This document shows positions 1-8,276 of a stretch of 64,000 nt of DNA, in pieces (the first letter of the stretch is position 1; the number at the start of each line of letters is the position of its first letter). Below the pieces are notes generated by a model. That model was not told where the DNA came from. It did not search any database and saw nothing but the letters and a program-made list of their open reading frames with translations. Origin of the DNA: Bryobacteraceae bacterium (GTDB lineage: Bacteria; Acidobacteriota; Terriglobia; Bryobacterales; Bryobacteraceae); NCBI GenBank assembly GCA_029975915.1, contig JARKOC010000391.1, positions 1 to 64,000 on the forward strand. Reading direction: 5' to 3'. The translations under genes and the position numbers were made by a program.

Positions 1-178
1 CCGGAACGGCGCTCGAGTTGCGTCCCCGCAGAGCTCTACCCTCCGTCCAGGCGGTGCCAGCTTAGCCGAACTCGATACCGCCAGACAATACCGGACAATT
101 CATTTGCTAGTTAGACCGGACATCTTGACGTGCTACCAACACTTTGACAAGATTTGGCGCCGGGGCTGGCCCGGGGAT

Positions 179-469
179 CTACTCGAGGTCAGTGAGTGAT
201 GCCAGGTACTGAAGGCCGGCTGTCCGGCGAAAGAATCTTCGCTTGAGATGGACCACGCGCGCCCGTGTGCAGACCGCCAGCGAAGGACTGGCGCAGTAGA
301 GGATGTCGTCGAGCGACAGAGGCGCGCTTGTTCGGATCCGCATGCCGCCGCCGGAGTGGTCTTCCAGTTCCGCCCGCTCGATGGTTCCCTCCAGAGAGAG
401 ACAGACCAAGCCGCGCGCCCTTTGGCGCGATGACGACCGGCGTTCCCCGCTCAGCGGCCACAAAGCCAT
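179..469 (-). CDS. PilZ-domain protein
   Basis: A 96-residue protein consisting of little more than one PilZ domain, the family that binds cyclic di-GMP and controls motility, exopolysaccharide or adhesion. Seen: an arginine-rich N-terminal stretch RRSSSRQRAR (about residues 10-19), matching the RxxxR ligand-binding motif, then EDHSGGGMRI (about 36-45), matching the (D/N)xSxxG motif, followed by a short beta-rich tail. Codon third positions in this frame are strongly GC-biased, which favours it over a longer overlapping frame on the same strand. No partner domain is present, so it would act as a small adaptor. Divergent from the gene at 623. Domain call fairly secure; the regulated process is unknown. 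Confidence 0.75.
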   Translation of the reverse strand: MALWPLSGERRSSSRQRARGLVCLSLEGTIERAELEDHSGGGMRIRTSAPLSLDDILYCASPSLAVCTRARVVHLKRRFFRRTAGLQYLASLTDLE

Positions 470-528
470 AGTCTATGATTTGCTCCAGCGGCATGCCGCC
501 GCCACCAGTCCAGTTCCATCTGCTGCAC

Positions 529-556
529 TTGCTGGTACTGGACCTCCCCATATAAA
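529..556 (+). promoter_or_regulatory. candidate sigma70-type promoter for the 623 gene
   Basis: TTGCTG at 529-534 and TATAAA at 551-556 are separated by 16 bp and lie about 65 bp upstream of the ATG at 623, in the divergent region after the PilZ gene. Pattern match only. Confidence 0.35.
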
Positions 557-622
557 TCTGTTTACTTTCGTCAAGATTTGGCCTATTCTTTCACCACCCG
601 TTCCAAAGGAGGAACCAAAGGG

Positions 623-1417
623 ATGCAACTCAATCAAACTGCGCGCAGGCTCATCTTGCCGCTTCTCGCCGCCGGCGCGCTTCTGGCGCAGCCGGCTGAT
701 CAACCGCAACCTGTCACGAAAGTCTCAGTGTTCAAGGTTCCCTTGGACAAAGTAGGAGCATTTGTCGCCAAGGGCAAGCAGTTTGTGCCCGTCCTCGACA
801 CGCTTTTCGCCAGCGGAACTGTCATCGCCTATGGCATCGAGAACGACTACCTTCACGTCCCCGGCGCGCCGAATGTCGTCTTCTGGTACACGTCCGCCAA
901 TATGGCCGACCTCGGCAAGGCCGATGAAGCGGTTGATGCGTTCGCCGAGAAAAACCCCCAACTCATGGCCGACCTCACAGGCATGAGCGACATGAACGCC
1001 CACACAGACCTGATTGTCCGGTCGCCGGTCATGGGGACGAAGCCGTCTTCGGCGTGCATGCCGAAGTTTGGCAGCATGACGGTGGAGAAGGTCAAGAACG
1101 GTAAAGTCTCGGAGGATGTCGCCCTGTTCAAGAAGTATTGGAAGAGCGAGATGGACGCACTGGTGAACTCCGGCACGATTTGCGCCTACGGCTGCGACGT
1201 GGAAGTCTTCCACTCTTCCGCTCCGGGTAGGGTATCGCAATGGGTGATGGTGCCCGACATGGGCTCATTCGACAAAATCCGGGCCGCGTCCCGGGCTGCC
1301 TGGCAAAAACTCACCGAACCCGAGCAGAAGCTGTTGGAAGCGTTCGACGAAGCCAACTACGATCCGTCCGCTCACCGGGATAGCCTCACGTCGGTGGTGG
1401 CCTACAAATCGAAGTAG
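623..1417 (+). CDS. secreted protein with two tandem homologous halves
   Basis: 264 residues. ATG at 623 is chosen over an in-frame upstream start at 578 because an AAGGAGG-like ribosome binding site precedes it at about 605-612 and it begins a clear signal peptide (MQLNQTARR, a hydrophobic stretch, then ALLAQ). The mature part appears to be an internal duplication: LFASGTVIAYGIENDYLH (about residues 75-92) is echoed by LVNSGTICAYGCDVEVFH (about 187-204), each followed by a W-V/Y segment and a helix rich in D, K and A. The pattern resembles a dimeric alpha/beta-barrel (ABM/EthD-like) fold in tandem, but no catalytic residues identify a function. Hypothetical exported protein; the duplication is seen, the fold is inferred. 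Confidence 0.75.
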   Translation: MQLNQTARRLILPLLAAGALLAQPADQPQPVTKVSVFKVPLDKVGAFVAKGKQFVPVLDTLFASGTVIAYGIENDYLHVPGAPNVVFWYTSANMADLGKADEAVDAFAEKNPQLMADLTGMSDMNAHTDLIVRSPVMGTKPSSACMPKFGSMTVEKVKNGKVSEDVALFKKYWKSEMDALVNSGTICAYGCDVEVFHSSAPGRVSQWVMVPDMGSFDKIRAASRAAWQKLTEPEQKLLEAFDEANYDPSAHRDSLTSVVAYKSK

Positions 1418-1431
1418 TGCGCAGGAACAAA

Positions 1432-1457
1432 ACGGGCCACCCCGAAGGGTGGCCCGT
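1432..1457. terminator. bidirectional rho-independent terminator with UUCG loop
   Basis: An 11-bp perfect stem ACGGGCCACCC / GGGTGGCCCGT closes a 4-base loop, read on the minus strand as C(TTCG)G, a very stable tetraloop. On the minus strand it is followed by TTTTGTT and would end the rpmB-rpmG transcript; on the plus strand it follows the 623 gene with a weaker TCTGCTTTC tract. It sits between the two convergent units. Confidence 0.85.
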
Positions 1458-1492
1458 TCTGCTTTCGAATCCGCTCGCTGGAGCGGAGCGGG

Positions 1493-1648
1493 TCAGATCT
1501 TGGATTCCTTGTAATCGACGTGCTTGCGGATCTTAGGGTCGAACTTCTTGATCAGCATCTTTTCGGTCTTGGTCTTCGGGTTCTTCGTGGTGGTATAGAA
1601 GTGGCCCGTGCCGGCGGTTGAGACGAGGCGGATGAGGATGCGGGGCAT
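1493..1648 (-). CDS. rpmG: 50S ribosomal protein L33
   Basis: A 51-residue basic protein, the normal length of bacterial L33, starting [20 protein letters not shown] and ending HVDYKESKI. It is a component of the large ribosomal subunit near the E site. The two CxxC pairs of the zinc-binding form are absent, so this is the zinc-independent (C-) version. It lies 11 bp downstream of rpmB in the same direction and is followed by the UUCG-loop terminator at 1432-1457. Start confirmed by the conserved N-terminus and an AGGAG sequence (as TCTCCT on the plus strand) just upstream. Confidence 0.95.
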   Translation of the reverse strand: MPRILIRLVSTAGTGHFYTTTKNPKTKTEKMLIKKFDPKIRKHVDYKESKI

Positions 1649-1659
1649 TGTTGTATCTC

Positions 1660-1896
1660 CTAAAACTTCACGCCGTTCGCTTTCATTTCAGCCAGCACGG
1701 TATCGATGCCGCGCTTATCGATGTTGCGGAGGCCGGCGGCGCTGACCCGGAGCCTCACGAAGCGGCCCAATCCGGGCGACCAGATGCGCTTCTCGTGCAG
1801 ATTGGGCTCAAAGACACGCTTGGCCTTGTTGTTGGCGTGAGAGACCCTGTTCCCACTGATGGGTCGCTTTCCGGTGACAGGGCAGACTTTCGACAT
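1660..1896 (-). CDS. rpmB: 50S ribosomal protein L28
   Basis: 78 residues beginning [20 protein letters not shown], the diagnostic L28 N-terminus, with the central [11 protein letters not shown] and the C-terminal [13 protein letters not shown] segments typical of the family. The open frame extends upstream to 2025, but homology fixes the ATG at 1896. It forms a two-gene operon with rpmG. L28 is an essential late-assembly protein of the 50S subunit. One copy of the repeated 10-mer described under findings lies upstream of it (2031-2040). Confidence 0.95.
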   Translation of the reverse strand: MSKVCPVTGKRPISGNRVSHANNKAKRVFEPNLHEKRIWSPGLGRFVRLRVSAAGLRNIDKRGIDTVLAEMKANGVKF

Positions 1897-2030
1897 AACG
1901 AACTCCAAATGGAATGTGACGGGGAACGCAGGGAATCCCTTCCACCAAGTATACCCGAATCGGCCGGGTCGCGCCACATCCGGCGCGCGAATCGTGCGGG
2001 CCAAGGGGTCGCGCGCACGGGCCAACTTCG

Positions 2031-2040
2031 ACCAAACGAA
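2031..2040 (-). repeat. TTCGTTTGGT word, copy 1 (intergenic)
   Basis: Exact copy of the 10-mer on the minus strand, between rpmB and the next gene. The extended form AGTTCGTTTGGTCG is present here and also at copies 2 and 7. Confidence 0.8.
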
Positions 2041-2065
2041 CTCCCGCCGTTTGTAAGTAACAGAA

Positions 2066-3034
2066 TTAGAAGAGGGTCACGCCGGCGGGCATGTAGAAGA
2101 AAGTGGCGAAGAAACGAGAAAGAAGCCCCTTGCGCTCGCGGAAGTGAATGTCCGAGATGGAGGCGGATTCCCCCAGGTCGCTGAAGAACCCGACACCGCC
2201 CTGCTTGAAGCGGCTGTCGTGCCATTCGTCGATCAAATTGCCATCCAGATACGTGGCGAAGAGATCCTGCGTGGCCGAGATCTGAACCTGGTAGGCGTGG
2301 CCGGTTTTGAGCATGACGGGCAGGGGCAATTCGAGCTCGTCGATGACCTTGCCGCCGCTGACCACCAGCCGGGCGATGCTGGCGCCAGAGATCTGACCCG
2401 CTTTGGAGAGCTTCAGCTTCGTGGCGTAGTAGTTCTCGTTCGAGGCGCGGTAGGCGACACTCAGGGCCTTCTGTTCGATGATGCCGGTGAAGGTCAGGTC
2501 GTAGTCCTTGCGGTTGAGTGTTGGGCGCCACAGCCGGAGCGAGCCTGGGTTGATGTGCGCACCCGAGCGGCGCCAATCACGCTGGCCGAGCGACTCGGTC
2601 CACTCGCTCAGACCGCTCTTCACGCTCCAACTCACATTAACCGGACTCTCGCCTGGCAGTTTCTTGCCGATCCAATCGGCGAACCGGTTGGCGGCTGCCG
2701 GAGCGCGTGAGCGGAGACCATCGATGGGGGCAGTCAGATCCTGATTCGCAACCATGGTTCCGCCGGGCGATTCGGGCAGCCAGAGCTTCGCGGCCAGCAA
2801 TAGAGCCGAACCGATGAGCAGGATCACACCGAGCGCGGCGCCTGAAACCGCGGAAGTCTTCTGCATCCTCTTGGCTTCGGATTCCAGATAGACGCCGGAA
2901 CCGTCGTAGTCGAGTTCGCGCAGGCCAGAGGCTGACGCCAGCGCTCCCCGTCGGCGGTGTTCCTCACAACAGAACTCGCAATCGGTGAGCTGCCGGAGTG
3001 GACTGATCGCTTTGCCACATCTCTGACAGCGCAT
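2066..3034 (-). CDS. membrane protein with N-terminal zinc ribbon and LamG-like C-terminal domain
   Basis: 322 residues. The N-terminus begins MRCQRCGK with a second cysteine group CEFCC at about 19-23, a treble-clef/zinc-ribbon signature. One transmembrane helix spans about residues 64-86 ([19 protein letters not shown]). The C-terminal two thirds (about 130-312) is beta-rich, with phrases such as [32 protein letters not shown] and [19 protein letters not shown], which resemble concanavalin-like/LamG jelly-roll folds (DUF1080-like). The topology would put the zinc ribbon in the cytoplasm and the jelly roll outside. Function unknown; the layout suggests sensing or binding of a glycan. Start supported by the conserved Cys motif at its very beginning. 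Confidence 0.7.
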   Translation of the reverse strand: MRCQRCGKAISPLRQLTDCEFCCEEHRRRGALASASGLRELDYDGSGVYLESEAKRMQKTSAVSGAALGVILLIGSALLLAAKLWLPESPGGTMVANQDLTAPIDGLRSRAPAAANRFADWIGKKLPGESPVNVSWSVKSGLSEWTESLGQRDWRRSGAHINPGSLRLWRPTLNRKDYDLTFTGIIEQKALSVAYRASNENYYATKLKLSKAGQISGASIARLVVSGGKVIDELELPLPVMLKTGHAYQVQISATQDLFATYLDGNLIDEWHDSRFKQGGVGFFSDLGESASISDIHFRERKGLLSRFFATFFYMPAGVTLF

Positions 3035-3176
3035 AGCTGTAATTCTTCTCTTGACCGAATAATAACAGCGAAGCCCGGGAATGAGACCTTACTAGGTGTT
3101 TTTCTAGGTGCGTCCTAAGTGTTGGCAGTGGAAAGTCTAAGGTCTAGGGTGTTTGGTCGAGACCGAAGAGGAGAAC

Positions 3177-6100
3177 CTAGCCCTGGAAGGAGGCCCTGCG
3201 GCTCTCGCGGTCAAGGGTCAAAGCGTAGAGACAAACGTGGTCGAACGCCCACAAGTTGATGCAAACATAACCCTGCTGCTGAGCGGCGGCGACTTCGCGG
3301 GACCAAGGGTAGCCGCCTCTGAAGATTGGGGTCATCACACCGACCTTTTCGCCTGGCCACCCTAGTTCGGCGGGCAATTGGAGGCAGAGCCTGACAAGGT
3401 CGAGATCGCGGCTCCAGGCTCCGAAATCAAGCATTTCGAGTTTGAGCCGGTCCAAGCCTCCACCAGGGTAGGCCCATTCGGCGGGCAGATTGACGAAGTA
3501 GTTCAGGCGCCCGCCGAGTTGGTGAATGCCTCTGGGGACAGGGTGGTTGACATCGTAGGGAAAAAGCACCTCAAACTGGGCGTCCGGCACGGCGGACCGG
3601 ACTCCAGCCATCAACGCGGCCACGTGGTCGCGCAAGCGGTTTCGAAGAAAGAGCGCATCCGCGCCGGAATTCACCTGCGGGTCTTCGTTGGGGTCAATGA
3701 AGATGTGAAGTGGCCGGCCGAGGGCGGAGAAAGCTGCGGCGGCCGTCTCATTGTCGTAATACCCCATTCCCCCACTGGGATTCAACGGATTGCGATTAGA
3801 GAAGTACCACCAGGTGAACTCGCCGCATTGGAGGCTGGGCGTGAGACCGGCTTCGGCCATCAGAGTGGCGACCTGGGTGAGCACCTTCAACTGGTAGGCG
3901 AGAACGTCGGAGCGGAAGGCGCAATGGGTCGAATGGAGGCCAGCGAATCCGACATCGGTTGTCACGGGCAGGCCGTCGGGGAAGCGGGCGGCGAACGGGG
4001 CAGGCGGATTGACCAATTCCATCGAAATTGCAGTGGTCACCCGGCGGGTGCGCATGGCGGCCTGGGCAAAGAAGTCCTTATGCCACTCCCTGGCGGCGAG
4101 GTTCAGGCCGTTCTCGGCGTCCGGGTCGACGATCCAGACGCCCATTGATCCAGCAGACATCGGGCCGCCGCCGCTGACTCCGCCGGTCGATCCGGGAGCC
4201 TGCGCCACCCAGCCAGCCACCGTGTATTTGCTGTAGGCTTCGGCGGCCGAACGGGCCACGACGCGCAGCCGGGGGCCATCGGTCTCGGCCCAGACGCCGG
4301 CCATGGTCGCATTGATGAAGTACTTAAAATGGGCGGCGACGGTCTGTGCGGATTCGCCAGGAAAGACGGTCTTGCCGAGCAACTGTCCGCTGATGGAGAC
4401 CCAGACGGCATCTCCGGCGGCGAACTCGCCGGTGAATTCCAGAGTCCGCTCCGGGAAGGCGCCTGAGTCACGGACCCTCTCGTTCCACCAGAACACGCCC
4501 AGGTACTCATTCATGGGGCCGGCATAGCCCATCTGGTCGAAGGACCAGAAGATGCGTGAGGGCGGCAGTTTGTAGGTATGGTCGGTCGAGTAATCCAAGG
4601 CGGGCGAAATGTCGTCGAGCTGCGGCGCCGGGTCGGGGACAGGACCCGGAACGGCGGCTTCGAGGTAATCGAAGATGAACGTTCCGCCAGCGTTGGTCAA
4701 GGTAACGACGTGTTCGCCAGCGGGCGCATCCGCGCAGAGCATGCGGCGTGAGATCACGGGCTCGGTCTCATTCAGGAAGGTGCTGAGCGGGGCGATTCCA
4801 TTGCCGTCAAGCGACACGCTCACCGTTGAGGCGACTGTTCCCAGCGACGTGCCAAGCCACAGTTGGTGTGGATGGAGGCAGACGTAACGGATCGAGACCG
4901 AGTCGCCGGTTTCCAGGCTGCGGCGGGCGGCGTTGTCCATGTAGAAGCCGTCAATACTCTCCCAGTTGCCGGTCCACGAGCAGGCGCTATCGATGGACGA
5001 AACGCGAACGCTGCCCGTACCGGCCACCTGGAGCCGGCGGGTGTCCTCGGGGCCGGTGACAGACCAATTGGTGAACTCGGCGGTCCATTCCTTCGCCGTG
5101 TATTCAGCGCCATCAGCCAGCCGCGGCGCCAGGGTGATCCACATCTTCCTGATGCGGGGCAGGCCCAGAGCGGCAAAATCGAGCGTCACCCGGAGCGTGG
5201 ACTGCGTTTTGCCGTATTTCAGTTTGAGCGCGGGGAGGTCCGTCTTCAGCCGGTCGTTCTTCGACGTTGAGTACAGGGTGATGAAGTTGGCATCGTAGCC
5301 GCCTTCAACGGTGGAGATTCTGAGCCTGCCGGGCCCCGTGATTGAAGCGTTGAGCGAAAACGGGGTTTCGGCGGCAGCGTAATCCGCCGAGTTGATTTGA
5401 TTGCAGAGGGCCTGGACCACCGTCGATGTCTTGACATGGTAGATGGTTTCCAGCACGCCGCCGGAGCCGGAGATTTGGACTCCTTCGCCGGTATCGAGCT
5501 TCCGTTCGAGCATGACCCTGTAGGGAAGGTCGCCGACGGCGGCAAGGATGTCGGGATCGGCCGGTAAACCGCCTTCCAAGCCGTTGACCATGGCGATGAG
5601 GCGGGCGGCGACATCGGCAGATCCGTCACCGGCCTGTTCCACGTAGATGTAGGCGCGGTCGGCGATGACGATGGAGTGTTGCGCGCCGGCGCCGGCGGCA
5701 TAAAACTCATGGACGGTGCGGATCTTGCCGGGAACGATGTAGTCGAAAGCCAGATTCTGATACCAGAGTGTGACGCGGTCCCAGGCGTCGAGGGAATCGC
5801 CGAGGATTTGGAACTCGCCCCAGGCGGGGAGGTCAGGGTCGGAAACGACCTCGGCGTAGTCGGAGAGACGGACTTTGACAGGGTCTCCGACTTCCGGGAC
5901 GACGTCGAGGAAGGGCCAGTCGATGGTGGGGTACTTACGGGAATCGATCGGCATCAGGTTGCTGCAGGTGAGGTCAAACCGCAAGGTGAGACCGTCGAAA
6001 TCAAAGTTGGGCAAGTACTTGAGGCGGGGGTGCTCGAAGTAATTGTCGGCGTCATATAGGACCACGACGGCGAAATCGGCGGCGTCGCGGAACACGCCGC

Positions 6101-6215
6101 TGACCTCGAATCCGCCTGGTGAGGCGGAGTGTATTGCGGCGGCCGCGCCGAAATGGTCAAAACCGCGCAGATGAATGGTTCTGTCGGGCTGCAACTTGTA
6201 GATGGTTTCAGGCAC
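3177..6215 (-). CDS. large modular protein with repeated phage-tail/adhesin-like beta modules and a C-terminal TIM-barrel-like region
   Basis: 1012 residues with no signal peptide at the predicted start (MPETIYKLQPDRTIHLRGFD). At least two copies of a module of about 75 residues can be aligned by eye: about 178-245 (SIVIADRAYIYVEQAGDGSA ... VAARLIAMVNG) and about 596-665 (AVWVSISGQLLGKTVFPGES ... VAAHFKYFINATMAG), with a degenerate third around 250-320. The pattern 'x-V-x-I-x-G ... G-x-t-A-x-x-V-A-x-x-x-x-x-x-I-N' is like that in phage-tail-like and adhesin proteins. The last 300 residues contain LQCGEFTWWYFSN (a possible acidic active site), HIFIDPNED, FPYDVNHPVP and GYPWSREV, suggesting an alpha/beta barrel of glycosidase type. 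No characterised family is recognised. Gene divergent from the pectate-lyase-like gene at 6489. Confidence 0.6.
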   Translation of the reverse strand: MPETIYKLQPDRTIHLRGFDHFGAAAAIHSASPGGFEVSGVFRDAADFAVVVLYDADNYFEHPRLKYLPNFDFDGLTLRFDLTCSNLMPIDSRKYPTIDWPFLDVVPEVGDPVKVRLSDYAEVVSDPDLPAWGEFQILGDSLDAWDRVTLWYQNLAFDYIVPGKIRTVHEFYAAGAGAQHSIVIADRAYIYVEQAGDGSADVAARLIAMVNGLEGGLPADPDILAAVGDLPYRVMLERKLDTGEGVQISGSGGVLETIYHVKTSTVVQALCNQINSADYAAAETPFSLNASITGPGRLRISTVEGGYDANFITLYSTSKNDRLKTDLPALKLKYGKTQSTLRVTLDFAALGLPRIRKMWITLAPRLADGAEYTAKEWTAEFTNWSVTGPEDTRRLQVAGTGSVRVSSIDSACSWTGNWESIDGFYMDNAARRSLETGDSVSIRYVCLHPHQLWLGTSLGTVASTVSVSLDGNGIAPLSTFLNETEPVISRRMLCADAPAGEHVVTLTNAGGTFIFDYLEAAVPGPVPDPAPQLDDISPALDYSTDHTYKLPPSRIFWSFDQMGYAGPMNEYLGVFWWNERVRDSGAFPERTLEFTGEFAAGDAVWVSISGQLLGKTVFPGESAQTVAAHFKYFINATMAGVWAETDGPRLRVVARSAAEAYSKYTVAGWVAQAPGSTGGVSGGGPMSAGSMGVWIVDPDAENGLNLAAREWHKDFFAQAAMRTRRVTTAISMELVNPPAPFAARFPDGLPVTTDVGFAGLHSTHCAFRSDVLAYQLKVLTQVATLMAEAGLTPSLQCGEFTWWYFSNRNPLNPSGGMGYYDNETAAAAFSALGRPLHIFIDPNEDPQVNSGADALFLRNRLRDHVAALMAGVRSAVPDAQFEVLFPYDVNHPVPRGIHQLGGRLNYFVNLPAEWAYPGGGLDRLKLEMLDFGAWSRDLDLVRLCLQLPAELGWPGEKVGVMTPIFRGGYPWSREVAAAQQQGYVCINLWAFDHVCLYALTLDRESRRASFQG

Positions 6216-6392
6216 CGGCGCCGCTCCTTCGGGGGAGCACCCCCAGCCGGAATATACACGGCGCGCAAGCGCAGTTCATGTCCACCGGCGGGAAGAATCA
6301 CCAGTAAGTGGTTTGTTTTCAGTAGGAAAATTTCCCGCGTAATCGCGTGACCGAAAGTGCGGCGCGGCCGGTGCAAGGTGCGTGAAACCGCG

Positions 6393-6402
6393 ACCAAACG
6401 AA
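6393..6402 (-). repeat. TTCGTTTGGT word, copy 2 (intergenic)
   Basis: Exact copy on the minus strand in the divergent region between the genes starting at 6215 and 6489. It carries the extended form AGTTCGTTTGGTCG. Confidence 0.8.
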
Positions 6403-6488
6403 CTGGGCCAGCGCTGAACGAGTGATTACCAAATCACCACCGGCAGATTGCGGATGCCACTTGGGCCGAAAAAGGGGAGTATGGAAGG

Positions 6489-7793
6489 ATGAGAGTTTCC
6501 GCTGTTGGCATCGCTTTGTTGAGCCTGCTGGTTGCACTCGTGACGGTGGAGGCGGACGGCGTCGTGCTGGCCTTTCCGGGCGCCGAGGGCTTTGGCGCGG
6601 ACACGCCGGGCGGGCGGGGCGGACAAGTTCTGATTGTCTCGAACCTCAACGATTCGGGACCGGGATCGTTCCGGGCGGCATGCGAGGCGAAGGGGCCGCG
6701 AATCGTCGTGTTCCGCGTATCGGGCCTGATCGACTTGCAGAGTCCGGTCCGGATCATTGAGCCGTTTATCACGATTGCGGGGCAATCGGCGCCTGGCGCG
6801 GGCATTTGTCTGAAACGCAATGGTTTGTCGATCGACACGCACGACGTGGTGGTGCGGCATATCCGGTCGCGGCCGGGCGATATTTCCGGCAAGGAAGTGG
6901 ACGGCTTGGCGATCGGCGGCACCAGCCGGCGGGTGATCATCGACCATTGTTCGGTGAGTTGGGCCGTGGACGAGAATCTGTCGCCGTCGGGCAACATCGC
7001 CGATGTCACCGTGCAATGGTCAATTATCAGCGAGGCGCTGAATCGCAGCGTGCACGGCAAGGGGGCGCATGGCTACGGGTCGCTGGTGCGGGCATCGGGC
7101 GGGGTGAGCCTGCATCACAACCTGTGGGCGTCGAACTCGAGCCGGAATCCGCGTCCGGGGGACAATTACGGCCGGCCGCCTTATCCAGTGATCGATGTCA
7201 GGAGCAATGTGATCGACAATCCGGGCGGCGGGAACGTGATCGGCGAGACGGTGACGATCAACTATGTGGGGAACTACATCAAGCCAGGCCGGGACACGAA
7301 TCTGCAGGCGATGTTCGGTCCGACGGCGAAGTATGCGATCAAGGCGTTCGTGGCAGGCAATGTCGTCGAAGGCATGCCGGGTTTCGACAGATGGTTCCTC
7401 AAGCCGGTGGAGATTTTGGCCAGTCCTGCCGAGACGCCGGGGATCACAGCCAAGGACGCGCGGACCGAACTTCTGCGCGTGCTGGAGGGCGCCGGGGCGA
7501 CAATACCGGCACGGGATGCTGTGGATGCGAGAGTAGTGGCCGCGGTCCGAAGCGGGGCGGGGCGAATCATCGATTCGCAGTGGGAAGTGGGAGGTTGGCC
7601 CGAGTACCGCTCCGCGCCGCCGCCGTCGGACAGCGACCGTGACGGGATGCCGGACGAGTGGGAAAGGAGTCACGGACTCGACCCGAAGGATGCCAAGGAC
7701 GCCAGCCTGGCGGCCAAGCCTGGGGGCTTCACCAATATCGAGGTGTGGCTGGATTCGATCGGGAGGAAGCCGCAGACCAGGGGCAAGAAATAG
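6489..7793 (+). CDS. exported pectate-lyase-like right-handed beta-helix protein
   Basis: 434 residues. The signal peptide ends near residue 22 (VTVEA-DG). The opening FPGAEGFGADTPGGRGGQV and the later GPRIVVFRVSGLIDL, ITIAGQSAPGAGICLK, VDENLSPSGNIADVTVQWSI and HHNLWASNSSRNPR are characteristic of a polysaccharide-lyase family 1-like pectate lyase family frequent in soil and marine heterotrophs. The C-terminus has DSDRDGMPDEWERSHGLDP (about 379-397), a calcium-binding thrombospondin-3/dockerin-like loop common at the end of these proteins. Expected role: cleavage of a pectin-like polygalacturonate outside the cytoplasm by beta-elimination. Substrate not proven. It is divergent from the 1012-residue gene; no ribosome site is strong, but the signal peptide supports the start. 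Confidence 0.85.
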   Translation: MRVSAVGIALLSLLVALVTVEADGVVLAFPGAEGFGADTPGGRGGQVLIVSNLNDSGPGSFRAACEAKGPRIVVFRVSGLIDLQSPVRIIEPFITIAGQSAPGAGICLKRNGLSIDTHDVVVRHIRSRPGDISGKEVDGLAIGGTSRRVIIDHCSVSWAVDENLSPSGNIADVTVQWSIISEALNRSVHGKGAHGYGSLVRASGGVSLHHNLWASNSSRNPRPGDNYGRPPYPVIDVRSNVIDNPGGGNVIGETVTINYVGNYIKPGRDTNLQAMFGPTAKYAIKAFVAGNVVEGMPGFDRWFLKPVEILASPAETPGITAKDARTELLRVLEGAGATIPARDAVDARVVAAVRSGAGRIIDSQWEVGGWPEYRSAPPPSDSDRDGMPDEWERSHGLDPKDAKDASLAAKPGGFTNIEVWLDSIGRKPQTRGKK

Positions 7794-7805
7794 CGGCTCT
7801 CCCGC

Positions 7806-8180
7806 CTACTTCGGTTCGACAATCACGGCCGTGCCGTAGCACAGTACTTCTGTGACGCCTGACATCACCTCGTTGGCGTCGTATCGGACGCCGATAACGC
7901 CATTTGCGCCCATCTGGGCGGCGTGGGCGAGCATGATTTCGAAGGCGTCGTTGCGGGTCTTTTCGCAGAGTTCAGTGAAAAGCGTAATGTTGCCGCCGAC
8001 GATGGTTTGGAGGCTGGCGCCGATGGTGCCGAAAACGGACCGGGAGCGGACGACAATGCCGCGGACGATGCCGAGATTCCGGGTGATGCGGTAGCCGTCG
8101 AGGGTGAAGGCTGTGGTGACGAAGTGGTGGGCGACGGTGGGGAGTCCAGCGTGAGGGTGGGACATGGCGAATGCAAGCAT
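7806..8180 (-). CDS. YbjQ / UPF0145 family protein
   Basis: 124 residues, slightly longer than the usual 105-110; a second ATG five codons in (8165) would give a more typical N-terminus. Family features seen: [18 protein letters not shown] near the start, then [22 protein letters not shown], the run [16 protein letters not shown] and the C-terminal [11 protein letters not shown]. The family forms pentameric beta/alpha domains annotated as heavy-metal-binding from structure, but its role is unestablished. Convergent with the pectate-lyase-like gene (12-bp gap), and followed upstream by the terminator of the TonB receptor gene. Confidence 0.85.
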   Translation of the reverse strand: MLAFAMSHPHAGLPTVAHHFVTTAFTLDGYRITRNLGIVRGIVVRSRSVFGTIGASLQTIVGGNITLFTELCEKTRNDAFEIMLAHAAQMGANGVIGVRYDANEVMSGVTEVLCYGTAVIVEPK

Positions 8181-8216
8181 ACCGCTTGGATCTGCCGGTT
8201 GCCACGGAATTCAATG

Positions 8217-8259
8217 ACAAAAAAGAAAAAGGGCGGCGTCAGGGGGTGACCACCGCCCT
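8217..8259 (-). terminator. rho-independent terminator of the TonB receptor gene
   Basis: Read on the minus strand: a 7-bp stem AGGGCGG / CCGCCCT with a 16-base loop, followed by TTTTCTTTTTT. It begins 17 bp after the stop codon of the 8277-11756 gene. Confidence 0.85.
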
Positions 8260-8276
8260 CTCGGGTCACGTACTGG

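Noticed and set aside
1..178. Left-edge sequence
   Set aside because: No gene, RNA or repeat could be supported; likely part of an intergenic region continuing off the window.
189..551. Alternative 120-codon frame overlapping the PilZ gene
   Set aside because: The PilZ frame carries both RxxxR and DxSxxG motifs and better third-position GC; the other has no family features in its second half.
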